DNA of 64,000 bases from Acidobacteriota bacterium (GCA_022562055.1 JADFQA010000010.1:1-64000); one strand, 5' to 3'; positions 43,339 through 52,640 are shown, numbered from the stretch's first letter. Numbers and translations: made by a program. The notes: generated by a model from the letters alone, not told the origin.

Positions 43339-44355
43339 ATGAACGTTCTTGTCACCGGCGGCGCCGGTTACATCGGCAGTCACATCGTCATCGAACTGAC
43401 CGCCGCTGGGCACAATGTGGTCATTGCCGACAACCTGGTGAACAGCGACCGCAAAGTGATCGACCGTCTTGAGACGATCATCGGCCACCCCACGACCTTT
43501 GTGCAAGTCGATATCACCGACGCGATTGCGCTCAACGACGTCTTCGACGAACACAGTTTTGACTCGGTTATCCACATGGCCGGACTCAAGGCAGTAGGCG
43601 AGTCTGTGTCTCGGCCGATCGACTACTACCTCAACAATATTGGGAGTGGGGCGGTCCTGGCCCGAGTCATGGCGAACCATGGCGTGAGAAATCTGGTGTT
43701 TTCCTCCTCGGCCACGGTGTATGGCATCCCCGATGAGCTTCCTCTAACAGAGGAGTCCACTCTGTCTGCGATCAACCCGTACGGGCGGACGAAGTTGATG
43801 CTCGAAGAGATGTTCCGCGATGTTGCCGCGTCAGAACCCGGTTGGAACATCATTTTGCTGCGCTACTTCAACCCGATCGGCGCCCACAGCTCCGGTCTTA
43901 TCGGCGAAGACCCTGCCGGCATACCCAACAACTTGCTGCCCTTTGTTGCACAGGTCGCGGTCGGCCGTCTCGAAAAACTCAGTGTGTTCGGTGACGACTG
44001 GCCGACCCCTGACGGCACCCCGATCCGTGACTACATCCACGTCTTCGACCTGGCAACAGGTCACGTCGCAGCCCTCGCCAAACTTGCTGAGGACCCCGGT
44101 GTTGTGGTGTACAACCTGGGGACAGGTAGAGGCGTATCCGTGCTTGAGGTGGTGGCAGCCTTTGAGAAAGCCACCGGCGTTGAGATCCCGTACGAAATCG
44201 TCGGCCGCCGCGACGGGGACGCCGCCGAGGCCTGGGCCGACGTTTCAAAGGCCGAACGTGAACTCGGTTGGAAGGCGACCAAAACGCTGGTTGAGGGCTG
44301 CGCCGACTCTTGGAATTGGCAGTCGAATAACCCCCATGGCTTCAAAGGGTCTTAG
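43339..44355 (+). CDS. galE: UDP-glucose 4-epimerase
   Basis: A 338-residue extended SDR. The NAD motif GGAGYIGSH (7-15), Ser in SSSATVYG, the active-site YxxxK in NPYGRTKLM, and the substrate loop RYFNPIGAH are as in GalE. It interconverts UDP-glucose and UDP-galactose for cell-surface polysaccharide. GGAGGATC precedes the ATG at 43339. The stop is followed directly by the MOSC gene without a gap. Confidence 0.93.
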   Translation: MNVLVTGGAGYIGSHIVIELTAAGHNVVIADNLVNSDRKVIDRLETIIGHPTTFVQVDITDAIALNDVFDEHSFDSVIHMAGLKAVGESVSRPIDYYLNNIGSGAVLARVMANHGVRNLVFSSSATVYGIPDELPLTEESTLSAINPYGRTKLMLEEMFRDVAASEPGWNIILLRYFNPIGAHSSGLIGEDPAGIPNNLLPFVAQVAVGRLEKLSVFGDDWPTPDGTPIRDYIHVFDLATGHVAALAKLAEDPGVVVYNLGTGRGVSVLEVVAAFEKATGVEIPYEIVGRRDGDAAEAWADVSKAERELGWKATKTLVEGCADSWNWQSNNPHGFKGS

Positions 44356-44997
44356 ATGAAGCTGCTCACCATCCACCGAGCCGACCACGCCGAGACGATC
44401 TCGCTTGCCCGCCGCGTCGTCGACACCGGAATCCGTAAGACCGAGGTCCCCGAGGTCCGTATAGATGCATTGGGACTAGTTGGTGACATCATTGCTGACA
44501 AGGTCAATCACGGCGGCCTTGACCAAGCCGTCTACGTGTACAGCCGAGAGGACGCCGACTGGTGGCAATCCGAGTACGGGTATGCGGTCCCGAGCGGTGG
44601 TTTTGGTGAGAACCTCGTGTTTGATGGATATGACGGTGCAACGTTGCGTGTGGGGGACCGGTTCACGATCGGTGACGTCGTGCTCGAAGCGACCGGTCCT
44701 CGCATAGCGTGTGCGGTTGTTGTGCACCACGTTGGGGACTCCGAGTTCCTCAAACGTTTCCGGGTCGCGCAACGCCCCGGTTTCTACACAAGAGTCCTGA
44801 CTTACGGGACGGTTCAATCCGGAATGCGCGTCGGGTACAAACCGGCGTCAACCGACAACCCGACGATCTTGGAACTCGTCGAGGGCTATTTCGACTCTTC
44901 GAAGGACCGTGCGTTTCTCGACTACGTCCTCGGCGCTCCGATCTCTGAAAGAGACCGCGTCATGTATCAGGCGCGATGTGACCGCCTGGGGACGTGA
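44356..44997 (+). CDS. MOSC domain-containing protein (YiiM-like)
   Basis: A 213-residue MOSC protein. VRIDALGLVGDIIADKVNHGGLDQAVYVYS and GGFGENLVFDG are the YiiM signatures, and the conserved Cys lies in PRIACAVV. The C-terminal three-alpha region is present (ERDRVMYQAR). YiiM-type proteins reduce N-hydroxylated substrates using molybdenum cofactor. It is immediately downstream of galE with no gap, probably a shared transcript without shared function. A moaA gene is elsewhere in the window. Confidence 0.85.
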   Translation: MKLLTIHRADHAETISLARRVVDTGIRKTEVPEVRIDALGLVGDIIADKVNHGGLDQAVYVYSREDADWWQSEYGYAVPSGGFGENLVFDGYDGATLRVGDRFTIGDVVLEATGPRIACAVVVHHVGDSEFLKRFRVAQRPGFYTRVLTYGTVQSGMRVGYKPASTDNPTILELVEGYFDSSKDRAFLDYVLGAPISERDRVMYQARCDRLGT

Positions 44998-45012
44998 CGT
45001 CTCAAAGGATTA

Positions 45013-45048
45013 CATTCTGTCAAGAATGCCCGAATTTGGTCGTATAAT
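45013..45048 (+). promoter_or_regulatory. Promoter of the Fe-S insertion gene: palindrome and consensus -10
   Basis: TATAAT at 45043-45048 is a perfect -10 consensus, rare in this window. Just upstream, CATTCT-GTCA-AGAATG (45013-45028) is a perfect 6-bp inverted repeat with a 4-bp spacer, located where the -35 would be. It could be an operator for an Fe-S or iron-responsive regulator. GGAAAAGG before the start codon suggests a normal leader of about 20-25 nt. Confidence 0.6.
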
Positions 45049-45077
45049 GAAGAAGTCTCCGGAAAAGGCTTTTGTAC

Positions 45078-45461
45078 ATGTTGACCAATGATGTTGCCAC
45101 CAAGGCGGTTGTTCTAGATGCCGCTACCGAAATAATCCCTGTGATGCTCACCACGGCGGCCGCCGCCAAGGTCGGCGAACTCATCGCGGCTGAGGGCGAC
45201 ATCAGCCTCGGATTGCGCCTCACCGTGCGTCCCGGTGGTTGCTCCGGCTTCTCGTACGAAATGTACTTCGATTCGAAGATCGACGAGTCAGACGTCGTCT
45301 CCGTCACCGATGGTGTTCGTCTGATTGTTGACGAGGACAGCACGATGAAGCTTTCTGGCTCGACTGTGGACTATAAAGAGCAGGGTCTGCAGGGTTCCGG
45401 CTTTGCGATCAACAACCCCAATCAACAGCGAGGTTGCGGCTGCGGCCAATCGTTCAGCTGA
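45078..45461 (+). CDS. HesB/IscA/ErpA-family iron-sulfur cluster insertion protein
   Basis: A 127-residue A-type carrier. Three cluster-binding cysteines are present: Cys in RPGGCSGFSYEM and the C-terminal C-G-C pair (QRGCGCGQSF). It transfers [Fe-S] clusters to apoproteins. The N-terminal 24 residues before MLTTAAAAKVGEL look like an extension, so the ATG at 45144 is an alternative. A consensus -10 and an inverted repeat lie upstream, and a terminator follows, so it is a single-gene unit. Confidence 0.9.
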   Translation: MLTNDVATKAVVLDAATEIIPVMLTTAAAAKVGELIAAEGDISLGLRLTVRPGGCSGFSYEMYFDSKIDESDVVSVTDGVRLIVDEDSTMKLSGSTVDYKEQGLQGSGFAINNPNQQRGCGCGQSFS

Positions 45462-45505
45462 ACGGATACCGCTCCGGCGACAACCGTCGTGCAACAACGA
45501 ACAGA

Positions 45506-45527
45506 GCGACCTGAGGGTCGCTTTTTT
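45506..45527 (+). terminator. Intrinsic terminator
   Basis: GCGACC (45506-45511), a 4-nt loop and GGTCGC (45516-45521) are followed by six T residues (45522-45527). It lies 45 nt after the stop of the Fe-S insertion gene. Confidence 0.85.
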
Positions 45528-45662
45528 CGTGCGAGCACACCGGCCGCGGCGAAACAACCGAGTCCCGTGTCGATGGCCACCTTTGCATGCCGGTTCTGTT
45601 CGTGTCGTGGTTGATTTCAGTTAGCCTTGCCTGGCAGCAACTCTTCTAGGAGCGTGACTGAC

Positions 45663-46043
45663 ATGCCAAAACTCATACCTGACCTTCCCAACGCCGCCAC
45701 ACCGATTGGTCCGTACTCGGTGGCCTGTGAAGCGAATGGGTTCGTGTACATCTCGGGTCAGATCCCGGTCGACCCTGCTACCGGCGAAGGTGTGCAAGGC
45801 GATGCCGCTGTGCAGGCTGCTCGCGTGATGGAGAACATTTCGTTGCTGCTCAGCGATCTTGGCATGGACTTCACCAACGTTGTGAAAACGACCATTTTCT
45901 TGACTGACATGAGCGACTTCGCCAAGGTCAACGCGGTGTACGCCGAACGTTTCCCGGTCGATCCTCCAGCGCGCTCCACCGTAGAGGTGTCTGCTCTTCC
46001 GGGTGGTTACAACGTTGAGATCGAAACCATCGCTACCCGCTAA
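45663..46043 (+). CDS. ridA: RidA-family enamine/imine deaminase
   Basis: A 126-residue YjgF/RidA protein. PIGPYSVACEANGFVYISGQIPVDP is the N-terminal signature. PPARSTVEVSALPGG contains the substrate Arg, and the C-terminal Glu strand is VEIETIA. It hydrolyses reactive 2-aminoacrylate-type enamines. AGGAG precedes the ATG by about 10 nt. It is followed 52 bp later by an aldehyde dehydrogenase. Confidence 0.93.
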   Translation: MPKLIPDLPNAATPIGPYSVACEANGFVYISGQIPVDPATGEGVQGDAAVQAARVMENISLLLSDLGMDFTNVVKTTIFLTDMSDFAKVNAVYAERFPVDPPARSTVEVSALPGGYNVEIETIATR

Positions 46044-46095
46044 ACCTGCACCGACGGAAACCAGCCCACCACATCACACCTTTTCGGGAGAACCC

Positions 46096-47610
46096 ATGGA
46101 TCGAGCAAACCTTCTCAGAGAACTTGGCATCAGCGAAACCAATTCTGGTGTGTACGCGGGGGGTTGGCGGGACGCCGGTGGTCAATCAATCACCAGCGAG
46201 AACCCCGCAACCGCTGAACCGATTGCATCGGTCACGATGGCCAACAGCTCCGATTTTGAGGCGACGGTCCAATCTGCCGAGGAGACATTTGCACGGTGGC
46301 GGATGGTACCTGCCCCTCAGCGTGGCGACTATGTCCGCCAGATCACTCTTGCCCTTCGTGACTACAAGGAGCCGCTTGGTGCGCTCGTTTCGATGGAGAT
46401 GGGCAAGATCCTCCCCGAGGGTCTTGGTGAAGTTCAGGAGATGATCGACGTCGGAGACTTCGCGGTTGGTCTGTCTCGCCAACTCTATGGACTCACCATG
46501 CCGTCGGAACGGCCACGCCACCGCATGTACGAGCAGTGGCATCCGCTAGGTCCTGTTGGGATCATCACTGCCTTCAACTTCCCGGTTGCCGTTTGGGCTT
46601 GGAACGCCTTGCTTGCCGCGGTGTGTGGTGACACGATGATCTGGAAACCTTCTCCTGCGGTGCCGCTCACGTCGATCGCGGTGACGAATATCGTCCACGA
46701 AGTCATGGCGGGCACCGGGTTTGAGGGTGTGTTCAACCTTGCTGTCGGTGACGTCGATCCTGTCGGGGAAGCAATGGTGAACGACCCACGCATCCCGCTG
46801 ATTTCTGCAACCGGGTCGACTCGTATGGGCACGATTGTTGGCACCGCGGTGGCGCGACGCCTCGGCCGATCGCTGTTGGAACTTGGCGGAAACAACGCCA
46901 TCATCGCTCTTGACGACGCTGATCCCGAGCTGTTGTTGCGTGGCGCACTCTTTTCCGCCGTCGGTACCGCAGGCCAGCGTTGCACGAGTCTGCGACGTTT
47001 GATCGTTCAGAAGGACGCGACCGCAAAACTTGTCGGTCCGCTTGTGGAGGCGTACGGCACCATCCCGATCGGCGATCCGCTCGACGACGGCACACTGATG
47101 GGTCCGCTTATCAACCAATCCGCCGTCGAGACGACCTCGGCGGCTGTCGCCATTGCGCAAGAACAAGGCGGAGAGGTTCTCTTTGGGGGAAATCCGATTG
47201 CAGGCGACGGGTACTTCTTCGAACCAACCTTGATCCGTATCCCCGCTGACGCTGCAATCGTACAAGAGGAGACCTTTGGTCCGATCATGTGGCTCATCGA
47301 AGTTGAAGATCTCGATGAGGCGTTGGCGGTGCAGAACGGTGTGCGACAGGGGCTCTCGTCGGCAATCTTCACGGATTCGATACGGTCCGCGGAACGGTTT
47401 CTCTCCGCGGAGGGCTCTGATTGCGGAATTGCGAACGTCAACATTGGCACCTCAGGAGCCGAAATCGGCGGCGCATTCGGCGGCGAGAAGGAGACCGGCG
47501 GTGGCCGCGAGTCCGGGTCCGATGCGTGGAAGGCATATATGCGACGCCAGACGGTCACGATCAACTGGTCGTCCGACCTGCCGCTGGCGCAGGGCATCGA
47601 GTTCGGCTAG
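46096..47610 (+). CDS. Aldehyde dehydrogenase, ALDH7 / alpha-aminoadipic semialdehyde dehydrogenase type
   Basis: A 504-residue ALDH. The catalytic Cys is in GTAGQRCTSLRR and the general-base Glu in LLELGGNN. The C-terminal signature NVNIGTSGAEIGGAFGGEKETGGGRESGSDAWKAY, here split for reading, is characteristic of ALDH7 (antiquitin/AmaB). Members oxidise alpha-aminoadipate semialdehyde in lysine catabolism. GGGAG is about 8 nt before the ATG. With ridA it may form a detoxification or amino-acid degradation unit, but no lysine-degradation partner is nearby. Confidence 0.9.
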   Translation: MDRANLLRELGISETNSGVYAGGWRDAGGQSITSENPATAEPIASVTMANSSDFEATVQSAEETFARWRMVPAPQRGDYVRQITLALRDYKEPLGALVSMEMGKILPEGLGEVQEMIDVGDFAVGLSRQLYGLTMPSERPRHRMYEQWHPLGPVGIITAFNFPVAVWAWNALLAAVCGDTMIWKPSPAVPLTSIAVTNIVHEVMAGTGFEGVFNLAVGDVDPVGEAMVNDPRIPLISATGSTRMGTIVGTAVARRLGRSLLELGGNNAIIALDDADPELLLRGALFSAVGTAGQRCTSLRRLIVQKDATAKLVGPLVEAYGTIPIGDPLDDGTLMGPLINQSAVETTSAAVAIAQEQGGEVLFGGNPIAGDGYFFEPTLIRIPADAAIVQEETFGPIMWLIEVEDLDEALAVQNGVRQGLSSAIFTDSIRSAERFLSAEGSDCGIANVNIGTSGAEIGGAFGGEKETGGGRESGSDAWKAYMRRQTVTINWSSDLPLAQGIEFG

Positions 47611-47655
47611 GTGCCCGCCGCTCTCAGCTAGGAGGGCCGGGCGCGAACATCGATG

Positions 47656-48564
47656 TCAGGTCTCGCGTTTGACGGCGTGCCCGCCAAACTGGTTCCGCAT
47701 GGCTGATAACAACCGATCGGCGTATTCGACCTCGTCACGCGATCCGATGCGACGCATGAGCGAGAGAGAAATGACAGGCGCAGATACGTTGAGGTCGATC
47801 GCTTCAAATACCGTCCAACGTCCTTCCCCAGAGTCGGGTACGAACGGTGCGATCCCGTCCATTGTCGGGTTTTCGTCGAGGGCCGACTCGATGAGTTCGA
47901 GAAGCCATGATCGCACGACGCTGCCGTGGTGCCAGATCGACGCTATCTGGGCAAGGTCGAAGCCGTAATCGTCCTTCGCCTCCATGAGGGCGAACCCCTC
48001 CGCGTAGGCCTGCATTAGACCGTATTCGATGCCGTTGTGGACCATTTTCACATAGTGACCGGCGCCCGAGTCACCCGTGCGCCCCCACCCTTCGTCAGGT
48101 GCCGGCGCCAGCGTTTCGAAAATCGGCCGTAGGTATTCGACGGTGTCGTGATCTCCTCCGATCATCATCGAATACCCCTGTGCAAGCCCCCAGATTCCTC
48201 CACTTGTGCCTACGTCGACAAAGTGGTGACCTTTTTCGCGCAACATTTCGGCGCGGCGCTGCGTGTCCTTGTAGTTCGAGTTTCCACCGTCGATGACGAT
48301 GTCCCCCTTGCTAAGGAAAGGCAGCAGCGCATCGATGGTGGAGTCCACTGGCGCTCCAGACGGCACCATGATCCACAAGATCTTTGGTGTAGGTAGCTTG
48401 CCCACGAGTTCTTCGAGAGAGTCGACCCCTTCGGCGCCACGTTCGATGAGGCCGGCAACGGCCTCCGGGTTCAAGTCGAACCCGACAACTCGGTGGCCGC
48501 CTCTTACGAGCCGGTCAGCCATGTTGGCCCCCATCTTTCCCAGCCCGATCATGCCAATTTCCAT
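47656..48564 (-). CDS. gnd: 6-phosphogluconate dehydrogenase, short (decarboxylating) type
   Basis: A 302-residue enzyme, like GntZ/YqeC-type short 6PGDHs rather than the roughly 470-residue form. NAD-binding GLGKMGANMA, the DGGNSNYKDT loop, TSGGIWGL, and the catalytic Lys/His/Asn in VKMVHNGIEYG are present. It converts 6-phosphogluconate to ribulose-5-phosphate and CO2. The ATG at 48564 follows GGAG by 6 nt. An in-frame ATG at 48582 overlaps the upstream HAD stop (ATGA) and is nearly as good. Confidence 0.92.
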   Translation of the reverse strand: MEIGMIGLGKMGANMADRLVRGGHRVVGFDLNPEAVAGLIERGAEGVDSLEELVGKLPTPKILWIMVPSGAPVDSTIDALLPFLSKGDIVIDGGNSNYKDTQRRAEMLREKGHHFVDVGTSGGIWGLAQGYSMMIGGDHDTVEYLRPIFETLAPAPDEGWGRTGDSGAGHYVKMVHNGIEYGLMQAYAEGFALMEAKDDYGFDLAQIASIWHHGSVVRSWLLELIESALDENPTMDGIAPFVPDSGEGRWTVFEAIDLNVSAPVISLSLMRRIGSRDEVEYADRLLSAMRNQFGGHAVKRET

Positions 48565-48578
48565 TGTGTTCTCCTGTG

Positions 48579-49190
48579 TCATACCGCTACGCCGAGGCTT
48601 TCCAGCGAGTCCCTCAGATTGGCAACGTTGGTGAAGTGGATCGGGATGATGCCCGCCAGGTCAGCACACTCCAGGTTGAGTTCCCGATCGTCGATGAAAA
48701 CGCACTGGTCGGGGTCGTGTTGTGTGATGTCGACTGCAACCTTGTATATCGCTTGATCCGGCTTCGCTAATCCGAGGTAGCTCGACGAGAAGAACACCGA
48801 GAACGACTCACGTAGTCCAAACTTCTCGATGCGATAGTCGTTCAGTTCGCGTGACTCGTTGTTGAGGGTGGCCAAGAGGTATTTACCGGTGCGGGCGAGT
48901 TCGCGCGCTAGGTCCAGCGTGCCTGGGAGAACCGTCGACTGAGTTTTCATAAACTCGATGAACCCCGGCTCGGAGAAGTCTCGCTGCCGGTAGAACACCG
49001 TGCGTCCGAGGTACTCGGAAATCGACAGATGACCCTTCTCGAAGTCGAGCGCAACGAATTCGTGACGATCTTGGAACTCCTCCCAGTCGAGTCCGAATCG
49101 CTCGCACGCTATTCGGCGAGAGGACCTATCCCACCCGTTGCTAAGCAACACGCCGCCTACGTCGAAGAACAACACTTTGATATCAGCCAT
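48579..49190 (-). CDS. HAD-superfamily hydrolase
   Basis: A 203-residue class-I HAD. Motif I FFDVGGVLLSN (the second Asp is Gly, as in the epoxide-hydrolase-N or HAD-IA variant 3 group), motif II ATLNNES, and motif III/IV LAKPDQAIYKVA with VFIDDRELN are present. Replacement of the second motif-I Asp suggests altered or weak phosphatase activity. It overlaps the gnd alternative start by 4 bp and is probably co-transcribed. AAAGGTGGG precedes the ATG. Confidence 0.82.
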   Translation of the reverse strand: MADIKVLFFDVGGVLLSNGWDRSSRRIACERFGLDWEEFQDRHEFVALDFEKGHLSISEYLGRTVFYRQRDFSEPGFIEFMKTQSTVLPGTLDLARELARTGKYLLATLNNESRELNDYRIEKFGLRESFSVFFSSSYLGLAKPDQAIYKVAVDITQHDPDQCVFIDDRELNLECADLAGIIPIHFTNVANLRDSLESLGVAV

Positions 49191-49399
49191 GGTGCCCACC
49201 TTTCAGATTGACCGCACACCGACCCCGGTACTCGACGTCGTTGCTGGGGGATGATTTGCCGACAAAAGACCAAGTTCGTCGTGTAGTGGACGATAGCGGC
49301 GCACAATGGCGTCTCTTTGTGACCGGTGGTGCTGAACCGACCGTCGCACCACGCGGAGCCGATGCTCGGTGTGTATTGGGTCGACGCTGTAGGTGGCTG
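49191..49399. other. Intergenic stretch
   Basis: This is 209 bp between the HAD gene and a zinc-ribbon membrane protein on the same strand. A plus-strand frame passes through but has no recognisable motif, and it runs antisense into the next gene. I see nothing supportable besides the HAD ribosome-binding region. Confidence 0.3.
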
Positions 49400-49792
49400 C
49401 TAAAGCGTGTCGAATGGACCAGCGGTGGAGTCTCGCGGGAGTGGTTCTCCGCAGAACTGGCAGGCGGTCAGTCCCGGTGCGACCATCGAATCACAGTTCG
49501 CACACCGGTGCGCTTTTGCCGAAATGGTGCCGTCGACGACGCCGTCGGCTGCGTCGATCTCTTCGATTCGTTGAAGGAGCTGCTCCTGGGTGGCGCCGTT
49601 CTCTTCCATGATCGACCACATCGCTGCGGACATCAGCACAAGGCGGTTGATCCGTTCAGAGATGTCTTCGATGTCGTCGACCGAAACACTCGAGTGGGCC
49701 GGTATCGACGCGGCACGTTGCACGGTGTTCGCAGCTGCCCGCTGACCCATTGCGTATGCAAGAAAGAATCCAACACTCATGAACAATGCCAT
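49400..49792 (-). CDS. Membrane-anchored zinc-ribbon protein
   Basis: A 130-residue protein. One N-terminal hydrophobic helix (ALFMSVGFFLAYAMG) is followed by a helical, acidic middle (SVDDIEDISERINRLVL...EEQLLQRIEEIDA-like coiled coil). A C-terminal zinc ribbon (CANCDSMVAPGLTACQFCGEPL) has four Cys. No family name is recognised. Similar short ribbon proteins are frequent in actinobacteria. It lies upstream of nothing on the same strand. The ATG at 49780 is a possible later start. Confidence 0.65.
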   Translation of the reverse strand: MALFMSVGFFLAYAMGQRAAANTVQRAASIPAHSSVSVDDIEDISERINRLVLMSAAMWSIMEENGATQEQLLQRIEEIDAADGVVDGTISAKAHRCANCDSMVAPGLTACQFCGEPLPRDSTAGPFDTL

Positions 49793-49888
49793 CGGCCAGC
49801 TATGGGAGTCTCTTGAGTGAGCGAGATGGTCTCCACGGGATTCGCGACATCTAGCTGCGGCGTCTGGGGCGCTGCTTCTTGTGCTCTG

Positions 49889-50572
49889 TTAGCCGTGGAT
49901 GATCTTGGTGATCACCTCGGGGTCGGGCTCACCGTCGTAGACGAGTTCGCCGTCTCGCAACCCGACACACCTCGTCGCAATAGCAGTGATATTTGTTTGG
50001 TGGGTCGAAACAACAACGGCGACCCCGTCAGCGGCGAGCGACTTGAGGATGTCAACCAGCGTTTGCTGGCCGGTGGCGTCGATGCCAAGAAACGGCTCGT
50101 CGATCAACAGTAGTTTGAACGGGCGCACCAGACCGATGACGATTGCCGCCTTCTGGCGCATCCCGCGTGAGAACTTTGCGGGTAGCCCGTCTGCACGGTC
50201 CGTGAGACGGAACCCTTCGAGCAGATCGGTGGCCGCAGCCTCCCAATCCGGCGTGCTGTGGAGCGCGGCGTTATAGGCAATGTGTTCCCACAAGGTGAGG
50301 TCGTCGTAGAGGATGGGTTGGTCAGGCAGATAACTGCGGGCGATGCGGGCTCTCACGCTGTCAGCTGAGGAACCCACGATCAGTGCCTCACCCTCGGTTG
50401 CCTTCAGCAGACCCGCCGCGAGGCCAAGCATCGTGCTTTTGCCCGAGCCGTTGTGGCCAACAAGAAGCAGTAGCTCTCCGGCGTGGACCTCAAGATCGAG
50501 AGGAGCAAGGCCAAAGCCGTCGCCGTAGTCCTTTGCCACGCCCTGGGCTTCAAACACTGGTGTTCGGCTCAT
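49889..50572 (-). CDS. ABC transporter ATP-binding protein
   Basis: A 227-residue ATPase. Walker A VGHNGSGKST, signature FSRGMRQKAAI (SRG replacing SGG), Walker B LLLIDEPFLGID and switch His VVSTHQTN are all present. The CcmA-like compact size and the downstream position to a large membrane protein indicate an ABC-2-type system. The start overlaps the permease stop by 4 bp (ATGA). Substrate is unknown. Confidence 0.85.
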   Translation of the reverse strand: MSRTPVFEAQGVAKDYGDGFGLAPLDLEVHAGELLLLVGHNGSGKSTMLGLAAGLLKATEGEALIVGSSADSVRARIARSYLPDQPILYDDLTLWEHIAYNAALHSTPDWEAAATDLLEGFRLTDRADGLPAKFSRGMRQKAAIVIGLVRPFKLLLIDEPFLGIDATGQQTLVDILKSLAADGVAVVVSTHQTNITAIATRCVGLRDGELVYDGEPDPEVITKIIHG

Positions 50573-52080
50573 ATCAACCCGGGACTCTTGCGAGATATCC
50601 ACAGCAGGGCTGCACCAGTTCCGAGCGCCCCGAGGGCGACCGTGTTCGGCAAAAACAAGTTGGGCAGAGATCCGGCGGCAAGCCCGGCGACGATCGGGGC
50701 GAAAGGCAAGACCACAATGACCGGTGGCAACACGATGCGGATCACTACTGCAAGACCAAACAGCTCGCTACTCGCCGCCGTGTCTGGGACTCCCAGCAGT
50801 GTGCTGACAGCGGCCGCACCCGCAGCCGCCAGTGCTGCCACCGGGAATGCCACAATCGCGATCGGTAGGGTGTCGAGGCCTCCCACTGCTGTAGCGGCGA
50901 CTATCGAGACGTATGCCACGGCCAGCATTGATACTGCGGCGGACAGGGTAAAACGTACGGCCAGTTCACCAGGTTCGGCGGGGTATGTGACCCACCGACC
51001 CGGGTTGTCCACCTCTTGCGCGAGAGGCTCGGTGAAGTCGAAGCCTGCGACGAGCATCAAGAGACCTGACAGCAGTGCGAATGCCGCGACACCCCGGTTG
51101 GCCAGACCGAGACCGATGCCGGCGCCGATGCCGATCACGAATATTCTGATGACGGCGGGCAGCGGGAGTCGTAGATGACTGTGCAAGCTGCGGCGAAACA
51201 CAGGGAAGCGTGTTCCGGTCGACCGTGGAATCGGAATCCATGGACGCGCACGGTACGTGTGGTTCGCGAGGCGTCGGCGCAGCAACACGACGGTGCGGAG
51301 ATCGTTCATCGTGAGGGCAAAGCGTATCTGGTTTACAAGGCCAGACCTCTGCACTGACGCTTCGAGCGAGAATCCGCCAGCGCTTTGGAAGCCGACGACG
51401 ACGATGGCCGCGACCATGGCAACGCCGACGAACGTGAGAGAGCTTCCCGAAATCGGCCACAAGCCGATACGACCGATGAGTGTGAACGGTGACGTCGTCG
51501 ATGTCGACGCAATGTCAAACACCGACCATCCCAAAAGAGCCAGGGCCGCGGTGGTAGCAGCCACTGGTCGCAGCGACAGGCCTGAGACGACAAGTGCCGA
51601 ACCAAACAGCAGCAGTCCGGCAAGGCCACCGACGATACCGAACCCGAGCACAAACTCGACGGCGTTGCCGGGAAGTGATGCTGAAATCGCCAGTCCCAGA
51701 CCCGCTCCTCCCGCGGTACCCCAGGTGACGGCGGTCCTAAATTGGCGCAACGCCTCCCGACGCGCCACGAATGCGCGGTCGACCGGCGATTGGAGAACGT
51801 ACTGAACCGTCGCTGCTTCGAACACGAGTGGTCCGCCGTGGATCCCCGACCGCACACCGAGGTACAGGGCAAGAACGACGACAGCACCGAGGACGGCTGG
51901 TCCCCAGCGGGCCAAATCTTCTATCGCGGCCGTACTGATTTCGCTCTGCGGCAACAAGGAAGCGACGACCGCGACGACCATCGCCATGACAAAGCCAGCG
52001 ACATAGGCTTGGTAGATGGCCTCCCAGAAGTCGATAACGGTGCGCCTTGTTTTGCGCCGAGCCCGTTCCAGGTCGAGCAC
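50569..52080 (-). CDS. Large multi-pass membrane protein, putative ABC permease
   Basis: A protein of about 503 residues with roughly 12 hydrophobic helices. It is tightly linked to the ATP-binding gene and is most likely its membrane partner (ABC-2 or DUF-type). The central cytoplasmic stretch is basic (VVLLRRRLANHTYRARPWIP). The start is uncertain: GTG at 52080 gives a natural N-terminus (LDLERARRKTRRTVIDFW), with TAGGAT about 10 nt upstream. GTG at 52176 would add 32 residues that look non-coding. Confidence 0.65.
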   Translation of the reverse strand: MLDLERARRKTRRTVIDFWEAIYQAYVAGFVMAMVVAVVASLLPQSEISTAAIEDLARWGPAVLGAVVVLALYLGVRSGIHGGPLVFEAATVQYVLQSPVDRAFVARREALRQFRTAVTWGTAGGAGLGLAISASLPGNAVEFVLGFGIVGGLAGLLLFGSALVVSGLSLRPVAATTAALALLGWSVFDIASTSTTSPFTLIGRIGLWPISGSSLTFVGVAMVAAIVVVGFQSAGGFSLEASVQRSGLVNQIRFALTMNDLRTVVLLRRRLANHTYRARPWIPIPRSTGTRFPVFRRSLHSHLRLPLPAVIRIFVIGIGAGIGLGLANRGVAAFALLSGLLMLVAGFDFTEPLAQEVDNPGRWVTYPAEPGELAVRFTLSAAVSMLAVAYVSIVAATAVGGLDTLPIAIVAFPVAALAAAGAAAVSTLLGVPDTAASSELFGLAVVIRIVLPPVIVVLPFAPIVAGLAAGSLPNLFLPNTVALGALGTGAALLWISRKSPGLI

Positions 52081-52550
52081 GACATTTCTGATCCTAGTTT
52101 GTGAGTCGTCGATAACTTCGCAATCCCTGGTAGACCGCCAACGGGCGGACGCGTCGTTGACAGTATTGCACCGCACCGCAGCCCCGATTCTCCCTGCCTG
52201 GCGGGGTTCCCGGCGCTTCGCGGTCTTTCACACGCGGTGTATTGGACTCGGGGTCCGAGCTCGTTCCCTCCATTACTCTAAAAGTCTTCTAGTACTGGAG
52301 AGAACGGAGATCTCGTGCAAAAGCGACTTTCGACGGTGCTGCAACTCCCCGCTGGCGAAGTGGAACCAGGATTGCTCTGGTCGAGAACTAGTGGTTCGAT
52401 AATAAGAGTATTTTGGCCTCGCCGCTGTTGCGGCCATTGGAGTCGCCGCCGACTCGCTGTCGGCGCGTAGCTTTGCAGGTCTGATCGGGCGGGATTGAGC
52501 GGAAGAGTGGAACGAGTTCGATGGAAGGCCTGGCTCGGGAGGAATAGGTG
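52081..52550. other. Region without a confident gene
   Basis: About 470 bp between the ABC permease and the small membrane protein region. One frame around 52415-52497 encodes a hydrophobic stretch (FGLAAVAAIGVAADSLSARS) but has upstream stops and no start, so it may be a gene remnant. A GTG at 52315 behind GGAGAT opens a short frame with no recognisable content. Nothing further can be supported. Confidence 0.3.
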
Positions 52551-52640
52551 TCAGTCCATGTTGAGGTCGAACTGGTCGCCGCTTTCGTTGTCCTCGCGGA
52601 CGATTGCCCTTGACTGTTCTTCTTCGATCACATGCTCCAT
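52551..52640 (-). CDS. Possible 29-residue acidic peptide downstream of the repeat membrane protein
   Basis: ATG at 52640 reads MEHVIEEEQSRAIVRED and ends DQFDLNMD. The same frame is open upstream as far as the TAA of the small membrane protein (52677-52679), so the segment could be a detached C-terminal tail of that protein rather than a separate gene. No ribosome site is visible. It is short and has no known family. Confidence 0.25.
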   Translation of the reverse strand: MEHVIEEEQSRAIVREDNESGDQFDLNMD

